A DNA stretch of 64,000 nucleotides, from contig NZ_JALGRF010000007.1 in the NCBI RefSeq assembly GCF_022815725.1, positions 239,877 through 303,876 on the forward strand, written 5' to 3'. Source of the stretch: Streptomyces sp. APSN-46.1. Its GTDB lineage: Bacteria > Actinomycetota > Actinomycetes > Streptomycetales > Streptomycetaceae. Position numbers and translations under genes: made by a program. Positions 45,135 through 55,767 of this stretch are shown here, piece by piece. The notes beneath the pieces were generated by a model. It worked only from the letters and a program-made list of their open reading frames with translations. It did no database searches and was not told the DNA's origin. The stretch's first letter is position 1. Every line of letters starts with the position of its first letter.

Positions 45135-46760
45135 TCAGATCAGGGCGGCGATCACCTCCCGCGCCGCCCGCTCGCCCTCGGTGGCGCCGCCTTCCATGAA
45201 CCCCTGGAAGTCGTAGCTGCAGTGCTCGCCGCCGATGTGGACGTTGCCCTGCGCGGTGCCCTCGTACTGGGCGTAGCGGTGCAGGTAGCCGGTCGGCCAG
45301 TACGAGTACGCCCCCAGCGCGTACGGGTTGCGGTGCCAGGCGGAGAGCTGGGCCCGTCCGTTCCAGACGGCCTTGGTGCCGGGGAAGAACGCGTCGACGC
45401 CCGTCAGCATCCGGCTCGCGAGGTCGCGTACGTACGGGTCGGCCTCGGTGGCGAAGGGGCTGCCGGGGGTGAGGGACCCGGCCAGGGCGCCGCCGCCGTA
45501 CTGGAGCAGGATGCCGCCGGTGCCGGGCTGCACTTTGGTGGTGTCCCAGGTCTGCTGGATGTCGGAGTCGGTGAAGCAGTCCCCGGCGGAGACGCCCGGC
45601 CAGGGGCCGGTGCCGCGCCAGGGCCGCGCCGTGAACTGCATGTTGAGCTTGGTGCAGTAGCCCATCCGGGCATCGCGCAGCAGGTTGCGCATGAGGGGGT
45701 CGAAGCCGGCTCCGGAGGTGTCGACGCGCTGGAGGACCGGGAGCGGCAGACACAGGACGGTGTGGTCGGCGACGACCGTGCGGGTGGCGCCGGAGTCGTT
45801 GAAGGTGAGGGTCTGGGTGCCGTCGGCGTCGGCCCGTACGGCGACCAGCTCGCGGCCCATCACGATCGATCCGGCGGGCAGCGCGGCGGCGATGGCGTTC
45901 GGCAGCCGGTCGTTGCCGCCGGTGATGTGGTAGCGCTCGTTGGACAGGCCCCAGACGTTGAATCGGCCGGGGTTGGGCTGATAGCCCATCAGGAGGACCA
46001 GCGCGAGGGCGGACTGCTGGTCAGTGTCGGCGCCGTACTCGACGGTGTAGGCCACGTCGATGAAGCGGCCGAGCCGGGAGCCGTGGCCGCCGGGGACCCG
46101 GGTCTCGATCCACTCGTAGAGGGTCATGTTGTCGAGGGCCGTGCCGGCGGGGGTGGAGGAGTTCCAGGTGACCTCTCCGGCCTCCTGGAGGTCGCGGTGC
46201 AGCGCCTGGTAGACGGCCTTGAAGTCCTCGTCGGCCTGGGTGCGCGAGTAGTACGCGCCGTCGAACCAGAGGACTTCCTCGGCCCCGTTGGGTCCGCCGC
46301 CGAGGAAATCCTCGGTGGGCAGGCCGAAGCGGCGGCACAGTTCCAGGATCTTCTTGTGGCTGGTGTCGATGAGTTCGCCGCCGATCTCGGAGGTCTGCCC
46401 GTACGCCCAGTGGTCGCGCTGGGTCCACATCCGGCCGCCGACCCGGGCGGGGTTGGCCTCGTAGAGGGTGCAGTCGACTCCCGCGTCCTTGAGGGTGAGG
46501 GCGGCGGTCAGGCCGGATATGCCCGCGCCGACCACGGCGACGCGGACGGGCCCGACGGGCCTCTTGGCGGGGGCCGCCTCCACGGCGTGCGCGGTCGCGG
46601 AGGACGCGAGGGCGGTACCCAGGCCGAGGGCGGCGGCCCGGCCGAGGAGTTCGCGGCGGGTGGAACCGCGGACCTCGGCGGCGGGCATCCCCAGCCGGTC
46701 GGCGGCCGCGTGCTCGGCGGCGAGTCGGCGGAGCGAGTGCATCAGGGGCGTACGGGCCAT
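45135..46760 (-). CDS. Flavin monoamine oxidase, probable Tat substrate
   Basis: A 541-residue enzyme. A twin-arginine motif (STRRELLGRAAALGLG, about 33-48) suggests export by Tat, though it sits unusually far from the N-terminus. The FAD Rossmann loop is VAVVGAGISGLTAA; the C-terminal flavin-binding region is VHIGGEHCSYDFQGFMEGG, the hallmark of MAO/polyamine oxidase-type enzymes. ATG at 46760 has AGGAG 8 bases upstream. It follows an amine/amino acid permease 12 bases away in the same operon, divergent from a PucR regulator, so it probably degrades an imported or external amine. Confidence 0.93.
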   Translation of the reverse strand: MARTPLMHSLRRLAAEHAAADRLGMPAAEVRGSTRRELLGRAAALGLGTALASSATAHAVEAAPAKRPVGPVRVAVVGAGISGLTAALTLKDAGVDCTLYEANPARVGGRMWTQRDHWAYGQTSEIGGELIDTSHKKILELCRRFGLPTEDFLGGGPNGAEEVLWFDGAYYSRTQADEDFKAVYQALHRDLQEAGEVTWNSSTPAGTALDNMTLYEWIETRVPGGHGSRLGRFIDVAYTVEYGADTDQQSALALVLLMGYQPNPGRFNVWGLSNERYHITGGNDRLPNAIAAALPAGSIVMGRELVAVRADADGTQTLTFNDSGATRTVVADHTVLCLPLPVLQRVDTSGAGFDPLMRNLLRDARMGYCTKLNMQFTARPWRGTGPWPGVSAGDCFTDSDIQQTWDTTKVQPGTGGILLQYGGGALAGSLTPGSPFATEADPYVRDLASRMLTGVDAFFPGTKAVWNGRAQLSAWHRNPYALGAYSYWPTGYLHRYAQYEGTAQGNVHIGGEHCSYDFQGFMEGGATEGERAAREVIAALI

Positions 46761-46771
46761 GGCGGCGGCTC

Positions 46772-48325
46772 CTAGACGTTCGCGGTGGACGCGGAAGTGG
46801 AGGTGTCGGGGGCGGTGTCGGTGCGCTCGGCGGCGTCCTCCAGGACGATCCGGCCGATGATCTCGTAGCGTTCGGGGGCCTTCGCCTTGAGCCAGAGGCC
46901 GAGGCCGAGGCCGCCGAGGAACACCGCGCCGACGATCCAGGGGATCAGGTCGAAGAAGAGGGAGCCGGCCGCGCTGCCGGCCGCGGTCTCCAGGTTGAGG
47001 ACCAGCAGGACCACGACCGCGGTCATGCCGACGCCGCCTAGCAGCGGCGCGGTGAAGGTCGTGAACCAGTGCCGGTCCTCGGGGTGGTTCTTGCGGAAGT
47101 AGCCGATGACGGCGAAGGAGCACAGCGTCTGGACGATCAGGATCGCCATCGTGCCGAGGATGGCGAGCAGCGTGTACAGGTGCAGGTACGGGTCCTGCCC
47201 GGTGAGCCAGAATCCGGCGACGAGCGCGGTGGCGATGGCGGTCTGCACGACGGACGCCACGTGCGGGGACCCGTGCCGGGGGTGGGTGTGGCCGAGCTTC
47301 GGGGACAGGAAGCCCTCGCGGCCGATGGCGTAGAGGTAGCGGGCGGCGCACTGGTGGAAGGCCATTCCGCAGGCGAAGGAGCCGGTGAGCAGCAGCCATT
47401 GGAAGGCGTCGACGGCCCATGCGCCGATGAAGGTCTGCGTGGGGGCGAAGAAGAGGTCGAGGGGGCTGGTGGAGGCCGACAGTTCCACGGACTTGGCGAG
47501 GCCGTTGCCCGCGATGGTCATCCAGGAGACGTAGATGTAGAAGAGGCCGACGCCGACGACGGAGATCAGGGTGGCCTTGGGGATGACCCGCTTGGGGTCG
47601 CGGGACTCCTCCCCGTACATGGCGGTGGACTCGAAGCCGACCCAGGACCAGAAGGCGAAGAAGAGCCCGAGTCCGGCGGAGGTGCCGGTGAAGGCGTTCT
47701 TCGGGTTGACGGGTTCGAGCGGGATCCCCTCCGGGCCGCCGCCGGCGATCAGGACGGCGGTGGCGACGGCGAACAGGACGGCGATCTCGGCGACGAGCAT
47801 CACGCCGAGGGCCTTGGCGGTGAGGTTGATGTCGAAGTGGGCGAGGGCGGCGGTGACGGCGAGCATCGCGGCCGCGTACACGATCCAGGGCAGGTCCACG
47901 CCGAGCTGGTCGTGGACGGTGGTCTTGGCGAAGTAGGAGAAGACGCCGACGATCGAGGCCTCGAAGACGATGTACGCGAGGACGGCGAGCATCCCGGACG
48001 CCATGCCGGCGATGCGGCCGAGGCCGTGCGAGATGTAGCCGTAGAAGGCGCCGGCGGCGGTGATCCGCTTGGCCATCGCCACGTAGCCGACCGCGAAGAC
48101 CGTGAGCACGAGCGTCGCGAAGAGATAACCGGCCGGGGCGCCCACGCCGTTGCCGAAGCCGACGGCGATGGGGAGGTTGCCGGTCATGGCGGTGATCGGG
48201 GCGGCGGTGGCGACGGCCATGAACACGACGCCGACCAGGCCGACCGAGTTGGCCTTCAGCCGTTGGACCTGCGGGGCCGGGGCCGCGGGTGCTTCTGACG
48301 ACCCGTCGGTGATGTCTCTGCTCAT
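46772..48325 (-). CDS. APC-family amino acid/amine permease
   Basis: A 517-residue membrane protein of about 12 segments with the APC opening VGLVGVVFMAVATAAPITAM and FFAFWSWVGFESTAMYGEES. Members move amino acids or polyamines with protons. ATG start with AGAGGA 6 bases upstream. It is the first gene of a two-gene unit with the monoamine oxidase and divergent from the PucR-type regulator 145 bases away. The context suggests uptake of the amine oxidised by its partner. Exact substrate unknown. Confidence 0.93.
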   Translation of the reverse strand: MSRDITDGSSEAPAAPAPQVQRLKANSVGLVGVVFMAVATAAPITAMTGNLPIAVGFGNGVGAPAGYLFATLVLTVFAVGYVAMAKRITAAGAFYGYISHGLGRIAGMASGMLAVLAYIVFEASIVGVFSYFAKTTVHDQLGVDLPWIVYAAAMLAVTAALAHFDINLTAKALGVMLVAEIAVLFAVATAVLIAGGGPEGIPLEPVNPKNAFTGTSAGLGLFFAFWSWVGFESTAMYGEESRDPKRVIPKATLISVVGVGLFYIYVSWMTIAGNGLAKSVELSASTSPLDLFFAPTQTFIGAWAVDAFQWLLLTGSFACGMAFHQCAARYLYAIGREGFLSPKLGHTHPRHGSPHVASVVQTAIATALVAGFWLTGQDPYLHLYTLLAILGTMAILIVQTLCSFAVIGYFRKNHPEDRHWFTTFTAPLLGGVGMTAVVVLLVLNLETAAGSAAGSLFFDLIPWIVGAVFLGGLGLGLWLKAKAPERYEIIGRIVLEDAAERTDTAPDTSTSASTANV

Positions 48326-48376
48326 GAAGTCCTCTTCCGTGTCGAGGGCGCTCACTCTCTCCCCGCGTGACGCACG

Positions 48377-48393
48377 CCACAATCGGCATGTGG
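48377..48393. promoter_or_regulatory. Palindrome CCACA-N7-TGTGG between permease and PucR genes
   Basis: A 5-bp inverted repeat with a 7-base spacer in the middle of the 145-base divergent region. Candidate operator of the adjacent PucR-type regulator. Short, so tentative. Confidence 0.4.
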
Positions 48394-48470
48394 TCCGATA
48401 ATGTCCGGGCGAGGACGACGAGTTGTCGGGCCGGATGGGGGCACGCGGGCCTTCGTAACCGGGAGGTGAT

Positions 48471-50138
48471 GTGCTCGGAACAGGCCTGCCGGTAGCGTCC
48501 CGCGATATGGACAATCAGGGCGGGATCACCGTTCAGCGGGCACTGGAACTGCCGGGACTGCGCAGCGGGCTGCCGGAGGTGCTGGCCTGCGCCGACCGCC
48601 TCGGCCGGACCGTGCGCTGGGTGCACGCGGGCGAGGTGCCGAACATCGCGTCCCTGCTCAAGGGCGGCGAGCTGCTGCTGACCACGGGCCTCGGCCTCGG
48701 TACCCGGCCCGCCGAGCAGCGTGCCTTCGTACGCCGCCTCGCGGACCGGGGGATCGCGGCGCTGGTGGTCGAGCTCGGCCCCCGCTTCACCCGGCTCCCG
48801 GCGACGCTGGTCGAAACCGCCCGCGCGGCCGGCCTCCCCCTGGTCCAGCTCCACCGGGAAGTCCCCTTCGTGACGGTGACGGAGGAGATCCACACCGAGA
48901 TCGTCAACCACCACTACGCCCTGCTCCAGCGGGCCGAGGAGGTCCACCGGCGCTGCACGGAGGCCCTGCTGGGCGGCGGCGGGATCCCGCAGGTGCTGCG
49001 CATCCTGGCGGACTTCACCGCGAACCCGGTGTTCCTGGAGACCCCGGACGGGCAGCTGCTGTACGCGGCCGGCCCGGTCGCCGGGGAGGCCGCGGCGGAC
49101 CCGCTCCAGGTGTGGGAGGGCCTGCGGGGACAGCGCGCGGCGGAGCCCTCGGCCAACACCGCGGTCATCGACGTCCCCGGGGGCGGCCACGGCACCGGCT
49201 CGGTCCGCGCGCGTCTGGTCCTGCTGGGGGTCTCGGCCCCGCTGCTGCCCGTCCACCGGATGGCGGCGGAGCGGACGGCGGGGGTGCTGGCCGTCGTACT
49301 GATGCAGGCGCGGCAGGAGGACGAGCTGGCGGCGCGCGGGCGCGGGGACTTCCTGACGGACCTGGCCGAGGGGCGCATCTCGGCCGAGGACGCCCCGGCG
49401 CAGGCCCGTGTGCTCGGGTTCAAGCCGGGGGCCGGGCCGCTGCTGCCGGTCGTCATGCGGCTGTCCTCGGACCTGGGGCCGTCGGGGAACTGGGCGGTCC
49501 TGGCCCGGGCGGTGCTGGAGGAGCTGTCCTCGGTCGGCGTCCCGGTGCTGCTGGGCGTCCGCCCGGTGGAGGGGCGGGTTCCGCTCCTGGTGTCCCTCCG
49601 GACCGAGTCGGAACGCACGGCGGTCGCCGACCGGGTCGCGGCGGCGCTGCGGGCGGGCGTCGAACGGGCCGGCCTGGACCGGGCCACCGCCCCGCCGGCG
49701 GTGGTCGTCGGCGTCGCGGGCGGCTGGGCGGCGGCCTCGGCCGGCCTGCGCCACGCGGCGGAGACCGCCACCGCCGCGCACGGGCTTCCGGCCCGGCCCT
49801 GGTACGACGCGCGCCGCCTCGACATCGACCTGCTGCTGTGGCGGCTGCGCGAACACCCCGACCTGGCGGCCTTCGTGGACCGCGCGATCGGGGCCCTGCG
49901 GGTGCACGACACCGCCTCGCGGCCGCCGCTGCTGCCCACCCTGGAGACGTACCTGGCCCATGCGGGCCGCAAGGCGGAGACGGCCCGTGAACTCCACCTG
50001 AACCGGCAGACCCTGTACAACCGGCTGGCCCGCATCTCGGAACTCCTGGGCACGGACCTGGACGACCCGGAGACGGTCCTCTCCCTGAGCCTCGCCCTCC
50101 GCGCCCGCCGCCACGTTCCCGCTGCTACTCCCTCTTGA
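48471..50138 (+). CDS. PucR family transcriptional regulator
   Basis: A 555-residue protein. The N-terminal purine-catabolism (PucR) domain runs from about 20-135 (ITVQRALELPGLRSGLPEVL, NIASLLKGGELLLTTG). A GGDEF-like middle region follows, then a C-terminal helix-turn-helix (about 505-545; KAETARELHLNRQTLYNRL). These proteins usually activate the divergent catabolic operon, here the amine permease and oxidase. The GTG at 48471 has GGGAGG 5 bases upstream; the ATG at 48507, 8 bases after a TAGCGT box, could be a leaderless start instead. Confidence 0.93.
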   Translation: MLGTGLPVASRDMDNQGGITVQRALELPGLRSGLPEVLACADRLGRTVRWVHAGEVPNIASLLKGGELLLTTGLGLGTRPAEQRAFVRRLADRGIAALVVELGPRFTRLPATLVETARAAGLPLVQLHREVPFVTVTEEIHTEIVNHHYALLQRAEEVHRRCTEALLGGGGIPQVLRILADFTANPVFLETPDGQLLYAAGPVAGEAAADPLQVWEGLRGQRAAEPSANTAVIDVPGGGHGTGSVRARLVLLGVSAPLLPVHRMAAERTAGVLAVVLMQARQEDELAARGRGDFLTDLAEGRISAEDAPAQARVLGFKPGAGPLLPVVMRLSSDLGPSGNWAVLARAVLEELSSVGVPVLLGVRPVEGRVPLLVSLRTESERTAVADRVAAALRAGVERAGLDRATAPPAVVVGVAGGWAAASAGLRHAAETATAAHGLPARPWYDARRLDIDLLLWRLREHPDLAAFVDRAIGALRVHDTASRPPLLPTLETYLAHAGRKAETARELHLNRQTLYNRLARISELLGTDLDDPETVLSLSLALRARRHVPAATPS

Positions 50139-50261
50139 CGCACCCCTCGCACCGCTCAGCGCTGGCGCGCTTCCCGGGCTTCGGGCCGCTGCGCCGGACT
50201 CCGTCCGTCGGACCTTGGGCGGGGTCTCCGCCACCCCCGTTCGGTGGGCGGGTGCGGGTTC

Positions 50262-50430
50262 GCGTGCCGCTGCGCGGAGCTTCTCCCCGCCCCGCCCCTT
50301 CTCCGTTTCCCGGGCTCTGCCCGGACCCGGCCCTCAAACGCCGGGCGGGCTGAAATATCAGCCTCGCCGGCGTTTGAGGCCCCGCCGGGCAATTTCAGCC
50401 TCGCCGGCGAGGCTGAAAATGGCGGCGGCC
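50262..50430. repeat. Dispersed composite repeat, locus C
   Basis: Fills most of the 337-base gap between the convergent PucR and glycosyltransferase genes. Same order of blocks as locus B. Its end is a perfect 26-base palindrome (50393-50418), which could terminate both genes. No gene is seen in the gap. Confidence 0.8.
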
Positions 50431-50475
50431 GGCACGGATCGGGCCGTATCGCGCGGGCAGGCGCCGCCGGAGGGG

Positions 50476-51588
50476 TTACCCCCGGCGGCGTTCCGTCAGC
50501 TCGTCGTATACCGCCAGGACCTGCGCCACCGTGTCGTCCTCCGACGGCCACGTCGCGGCACGTGCCCGCCCCGCCGCGCCCAGCGCGGCCCGGCGGGCCG
50601 GATCTCCCAGCAGCCCCGCCACCGCCGAGGACAGCGCACCCCGGTCCCCGTACGGCACCAGCACCGCCGCGTCCCCGACCAGCTCCGGCACGCCCCCCAC
50701 CGCCGTGGCCACCAGCGCCACCCCGGCCCGCAGGGCCTCCTGCGCCAGCAGCGACCGGCCCTCCCAGCGGCTCGGCAGCACCGCCACGTCCGCCGCGGCC
50801 AGCAGCTCCGCCGCGTCCCGGCGCCGCCCCAGCAACCGCACCGGCAGCGCCTCCAGCTCGATGCGCCGGGCCAGTTCGGCCCGCTGCGGCCCCTCCCCCG
50901 CGATCACCAGCAGCGGCACGGGGTCCAGCGTCCGCCAGGCCCGCGCCGCGTCCAGCAGCACGGAGTACCCCCGCCGCGGCACCAGGCTGCCGACCGCGAT
51001 CACCAGCGGCCGCTCCACCACCCCGAGTTCCGCCCGCGCCTTGCCCGGGTCCGCGCCCGCCGCGAACCCCGCGGGCATCGCCACCGCCGCCAGCCGCGCG
51101 TCCCGCGCACCGCGCAGCCGCGCCAGGTCCACCTGGTCCGACGAGGACCCCAGCACCACCGCCGCCGCCCGCGCCACCCGCCGCTCCAACAGCCGGCCCA
51201 GCCGCCCCAGCGCGCCCGCGGCCTCGGGCACACCCCCGTGCCAGCTCACCACCAGCGGGGCCCGGTGCCCGCGCAGCGCCAGCGCGGCCCGCAGCCCGGC
51301 CCGTACGCCATGCGCGTGCACCACGTCCGCCCCCGCGCACGCGGCGCGCAGCGCACTCGCCGCGTCCGGCGCGAAGGACGCCCCGGCGCCGGTGAAGTCG
51401 TACGCCCCCTCGGCCTCGACGGGGGCGCACACGGTGACCCGCACCCCCCGGGCGGCGAGCCCGGTCGTGAGGGACCGCACGTGCGTACCGCTGCCCGGGC
51501 CGGCGCCGCCGAGCACTTGGACGGCGCTCAACGGCGGCCGCCCGTACGGCGGGGCCTGGGCGGGTACCGGGACCGGGGAGCTGCTCAC
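50476..51588 (-). CDS. Glycosyltransferase family 4 protein
   Basis: A 370-residue GT-B enzyme. The N-terminal Rossmann domain has VQVLGGAGPGSGTHVRSLTTG; the C-terminal half has the donor-site blocks AVGSLVPRRGYSVLLDA and LPSRWEGRSLLAQEALRAG, with the EX7E-type Glu pair of GT4. It would transfer a sugar from a nucleotide sugar to an unknown acceptor, possibly a cell-wall lipid. GTG at 51588 has AGGAG about 9 bases upstream; the longer reading is rejected. It lies downstream of recN on the same strand, beyond a hairpin. Confidence 0.9.
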   Translation of the reverse strand: MSSSPVPVPAQAPPYGRPPLSAVQVLGGAGPGSGTHVRSLTTGLAARGVRVTVCAPVEAEGAYDFTGAGASFAPDAASALRAACAGADVVHAHGVRAGLRAALALRGHRAPLVVSWHGGVPEAAGALGRLGRLLERRVARAAAVVLGSSSDQVDLARLRGARDARLAAVAMPAGFAAGADPGKARAELGVVERPLVIAVGSLVPRRGYSVLLDAARAWRTLDPVPLLVIAGEGPQRAELARRIELEALPVRLLGRRRDAAELLAAADVAVLPSRWEGRSLLAQEALRAGVALVATAVGGVPELVGDAAVLVPYGDRGALSSAVAGLLGDPARRAALGAAGRARAATWPSEDDTVAQVLAVYDELTERRRG

Positions 51589-51768
51589 GGGCCGAAGCTC
51601 CTGGGTGAGGGAGGCAGAGTCGACGCCCAGGATGCCAGTCCGCACGCGCGTTCCGGGACCATACGGGTGCGGATCCCGTACGAAGTACCTCCACACGCCC
51701 GCCCGCCTCACCCACACGGGCTAGCCCTGGCCTAGCCCGGCGTCGTCCCGGCCTCCGCGCAAAGCGGT

Positions 51769-51801
51769 GGGGGCCCGGGGCGCCGCGCGCCCCGAGCCCC
51801 C
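51769..51801 (-). terminator. Terminator of recN
   Basis: A 15-bp stem with one mismatch (51769-51783 with 51787-51801, 3-base loop), beginning 14 bases past the recN stop codon. Confidence 0.65.
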
Positions 51802-51815
51802 TCCCCGCGATGTCC

Positions 51816-53555
51816 CTACGCGTCCGCGCGGGCCGCCGCGAGCAGTTCCTCCGCGTGCGCCCGGGCGGTCTCCGAGTCCTCCTGGCCCGCCAGCATCCGC
51901 GACAGCTCGCGGATGCGGTCCTCACCCTCCAGGACGGTGACGCCGCTTCGGGTCACGGCCCCGTCGACGGTCTTCTCCACCAGCAGCTGCCGGTCCGCGA
52001 AGGCCGCCACCTGCGGCAGGTGCGTGACGACCACGACCTGCGCCGACTTGGCCAGCTTCGCGAGCCGCCGGCCGACCTCCACCGCCGCCTTGCCGCCGAC
52101 GCCCGCGTCGACCTCGTCGAAGAGGTACGTGGGGACCGGGTCCGAGCCCGCGAACACGACCTCCACCGCCAGCATCACCCGGGACAGCTCACCGCCCGAA
52201 GCACCCTTGGCGATCGGCCGCGGCTGGGCGCCCGGGTGCGGGGCCAGCAGCAGTTCGACCTCGTCGGCGCCCGAGGGGCCGTACGCGACGTTCCGGCCGC
52301 CGACCTCGACGCCGTCGGCGTCCTCGGGGGACTCGGTCTGCCGGATGTCGATGGTCACCCGGGCGTGCGGCATCGCCAGCGAGGCCAGCTCCTCCGTCAC
52401 GGCGGACGCGAACCGGGTGGCCGCCTCGCCCCGCGCGTCCGTCAACGCCTGGGCCAGCAGCGACAGTTCGTCCCGGAGCCCGTCCCGCTCGGCGGTCAGC
52501 TCCGCGATCCGCTCGTCGTCGCCGTCCAGCTCCAGCAGCCGTGCGGAACCCCGCTGGGCCCATTCCAGTACGGAGTCGACCGAATCGCCGTACTTGCGGG
52601 TCAGCTGCGTCAGGGCCGCCCGGCGCTCCTCCACCGCGGCCAGCCGCAGCGGATCGGCGTCCAGGTTGTCGGCGTACCCGGCCAGCTCCCCCGCCACATC
52701 GCCGAGCAGGATGCCCAGCTCACCGATCCGCTCGGCGAGCACGCCGAGCGCCGGGTCGTGCGACCGTACGGATTCCAGCGCCCGGTACGCGCCCGCGACG
52801 AGCGTGTTCGCGTCGATGCCCTCCGGGTCCTCCGGATTGCCGGCCAGGGCCGCGTGCGCGAGCTGCGCCGCCGAGGCCAGCGCCTCGGCGTGCCCGAGCC
52901 GTTCGGCCTCCGCCGCCAGTTCGGCGTCCTCGCCGGCCAGCGGCTCCACGGCCGCGATCTCGTCCAGCCCGAAGCGCAGCAGATCCGCCTCCTGGGCCCG
53001 CTCCCTGGCCAGGGTGGTGATCTCCTCCAGTTCGGCGGCGACCGCGCGCAGACGCCGGTAGGCGCCCGCGTACTTCTCCAGCGGGACGGCGACGGCGTCC
53101 CCCGCGTACCGGTCCAGGGCCTGCCGCTGCCGGGCCGGCCGCAGCAGGCCCTGCTGATCGGTCTGCCCGTGCACGGCGACGAGGTCGTCCGCGAGCTCGC
53201 CGAGCAGGCCGACGGGCACGGAGCGGCCGCCGACGTGGGCGCGCGAACGCCCCTCGGCGGACACGGTCCGGCTGATCAGCAGGGCGCCGTCGTCGAGCTC
53301 GGCCCCGGCCTCCCCGGCGCGTACGGCGGCGGGCGCGTCGGGGCGCATGACGAGGCGGCCCTCGACGACCGCCGCCTTGGCGCCGATCCGCACCAGGGCC
53401 GGGTCGGCGCGCCCGCCGAGCAGCAGCCCGAGGCTGGTGACGACCATGGTCTTGCCCGCGCCGGTCTCGCCGGTCACCGCGGTGAAACCGGGCGACAGCT
53501 CGACCACCGCGTCGTCGATGACCCCGAGCGACCGTATCCGCATCTCCTCAAGCAC
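51816..53555 (-). CDS. recN: DNA repair protein RecN
   Basis: A 579-residue SMC-like ATPase. Walker A is GETGAGKT (29-36); a coiled-coil region covers about 150-380; the ABC signature is ASGGELSRVMLA and Walker B is PTYLFDEVDAGVGG. RecN acts on DNA double-strand breaks. The GTG at 53555 is chosen because relatives begin MLEEMRIRSLGV and a TATCGT box lies 6 bases upstream, pointing to a leaderless message; an ATG at 53588 is in frame. It follows nadK on the same strand with a 96-base gap. Confidence 0.96.
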   Translation of the reverse strand: MLEEMRIRSLGVIDDAVVELSPGFTAVTGETGAGKTMVVTSLGLLLGGRADPALVRIGAKAAVVEGRLVMRPDAPAAVRAGEAGAELDDGALLISRTVSAEGRSRAHVGGRSVPVGLLGELADDLVAVHGQTDQQGLLRPARQRQALDRYAGDAVAVPLEKYAGAYRRLRAVAAELEEITTLARERAQEADLLRFGLDEIAAVEPLAGEDAELAAEAERLGHAEALASAAQLAHAALAGNPEDPEGIDANTLVAGAYRALESVRSHDPALGVLAERIGELGILLGDVAGELAGYADNLDADPLRLAAVEERRAALTQLTRKYGDSVDSVLEWAQRGSARLLELDGDDERIAELTAERDGLRDELSLLAQALTDARGEAATRFASAVTEELASLAMPHARVTIDIRQTESPEDADGVEVGGRNVAYGPSGADEVELLLAPHPGAQPRPIAKGASGGELSRVMLAVEVVFAGSDPVPTYLFDEVDAGVGGKAAVEVGRRLAKLAKSAQVVVVTHLPQVAAFADRQLLVEKTVDGAVTRSGVTVLEGEDRIRELSRMLAGQEDSETARAHAEELLAAARADA

Positions 53556-53651
53556 GGGACGACGATACCGAGGTTTCACCGGTGCCATGTGACGTCACCC
53601 ATCGAGAGTTTCCCGAACGGATGTGCTAATAGAGCGCTGATGGAGTCCGGA

Positions 53652-54586
53652 TCAGTGCGGCGCCCCGCGCCACCCGGACACGGGAAGCGCGAACTTCGCC
53701 ACGAGCCGGTCCGTGAACGACGCGTGATGCAGCCGGGCGAGCCGCACCGGCACCGCGCCCCGGCGGACCTCCACCCGGGCCCCGGACGGCAGCGTCATCG
53801 TGCGCCGGCCGTCACACCACAGCACCCCGTGCGGGACACCGGCCTGCACCTCCACCGCCAGCACCGAGGTCGGTGAGGTGACCAGCGGCTTCGCGAACAG
53901 CGCGTGCGCGCTGATCGGCACCATCAGCAGCGCCTCCACCTCCGGCCAGACCACCGGCCCGCCCGCGGAGAAGGCGTACGCCGTCGAGCCCGTCGGCGTG
54001 GCGCAGACGATCCCGTCACAGCCGAACGCGGACACCGGGCGCCCGTCGATCTCCAGGACCACCTCCAGCATCCGCTCCGGGGACACCTTCTGGACGGCGG
54101 CCTCGTTGAGCGCCCAGTCCTGGTGGACGACGTCCCCGTTGGTCCGCACGATCACGTCGAGGGTCATCCGCTCCTCGACCTCGTAGTCGCGCGTCACCAC
54201 CCGGTTCACGACCTTGTCCAGGTCGTCCCGCTCGGCCTCGGCGAGGAACCCCACCCGGCCCAGGTTGACGCCCAGCATCGGCACCCCCGAGCCGCGCGCG
54301 AACTCCGCGCCGCGCAGCAGGGTTCCGTCCCCGCCCAGCACGATCAGCAGCTCACAGCCGTCGAGCGCCTCGGGCGTGCACTCGTCCACGAGCTCCACCT
54401 CGGGCGGAAGCGGCAGGTCCACCGCCTCGTACCGCGCGACCCGCACCCCCAGCCCGCTGCGCAGCAGACCGCGTACGACCAGCTCGGCGCTCCGGATGGC
54501 CGCCGGCCGCCCGGTGTGCGTGAGCAGGAAGACGGTCCGCTCACCCGGAGCCCGCTCCCCCAAAGAATCTGTCACTGCAGAATCTG

Positions 54587-54590
<4 letters not shown>
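53652..54590 (-). CDS. nadK: NAD kinase
   Basis: A 312-residue enzyme with the GGDGT motif (86-90), the DWALNEAAVQ segment and the conserved GCDGIVCATPTGSTAYAFSAGG loop. It phosphorylates NAD to NADP. The GTG at 54590 overlaps the tlyA stop (GTGA), so the two are coupled. The first nine residues (MTDSAVTDS) come from a 15-base tandem duplication, which gives a second in-frame GTG at 54575. Part of the tlyA-nadK-recN block common to actinobacteria. Confidence 0.96.

Positions 54591-54594
<4 letters not shown>
54565..54594. repeat. 15-bp tandem duplication at tlyA/nadK overlap
   Basis: Two copies of GAATCTGTCACTGC plus one base (54565-54579 and 54580-54594). Each contains a GTGA start/stop overlap on the coding strand; both GTG codons are in the nadK frame. 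Confidence 0.8.
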
Positions 54595-55399
<805 letters not shown>

Positions 55400-55406
55400 G
55401 TTCGGT

Positions 55407-55703
55407 TCAGCTCCTGTTTTCGTACGGTCCGGGGACGGGCGGTGCGTCCAGCGCGGTCAGCGCGTCACGCAATCCCCTGTGCACATCCTCGTACACCTCG
55501 ACGTGCCCGTCCGCCGTGAGGTGGTCCGCGTCCGACAGCCGCTCCAGGTGCGCGTCCACCCCGGAGTGGCCGGTGGGGGTGCGTACGACGCCCAGCGGGG
55601 CGGGGCCCGCGGGCGCGGCGGCGGCCTCGGCGGACTCCGCGGAGCGCTCCGGCGCGGACTCCTCGGGGACGTCCGGAGCGGTCCCGGACACTTCGTCGGT
55701 CAT
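55407..55703 (-). CDS. Small acidic conserved hypothetical protein
   Basis: A 98-residue protein with an ATG start. A disordered Glu/Ala/Pro N-terminal half is followed by a helical segment GHSGVDAHLERLSDADHLTADGHVEVYEDVHRGLRDAL. This type of protein commonly precedes tlyA in Streptomyces. It ends 7 bases before tlyA, so the two are probably in one operon. Function unknown. Confidence 0.8.
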   Translation of the reverse strand: MTDEVSGTAPDVPEESAPERSAESAEAAAAPAGPAPLGVVRTPTGHSGVDAHLERLSDADHLTADGHVEVYEDVHRGLRDALTALDAPPVPGPYENRS

Positions 55704-55767
55704 GCCCAGACGCTACCCCGTAGCGCGCCGCGACCACGCATGGCTCTGCGGTACGGTCGTGATCACG

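Noticed and set aside
45135..50234. A single minus-strand frame of 1699 codons
   Set aside because: Only its last 541 codons (from the ATG at 46760) encode the amine oxidase; the rest is an out-of-frame reading opposite or across the permease and PucR genes.
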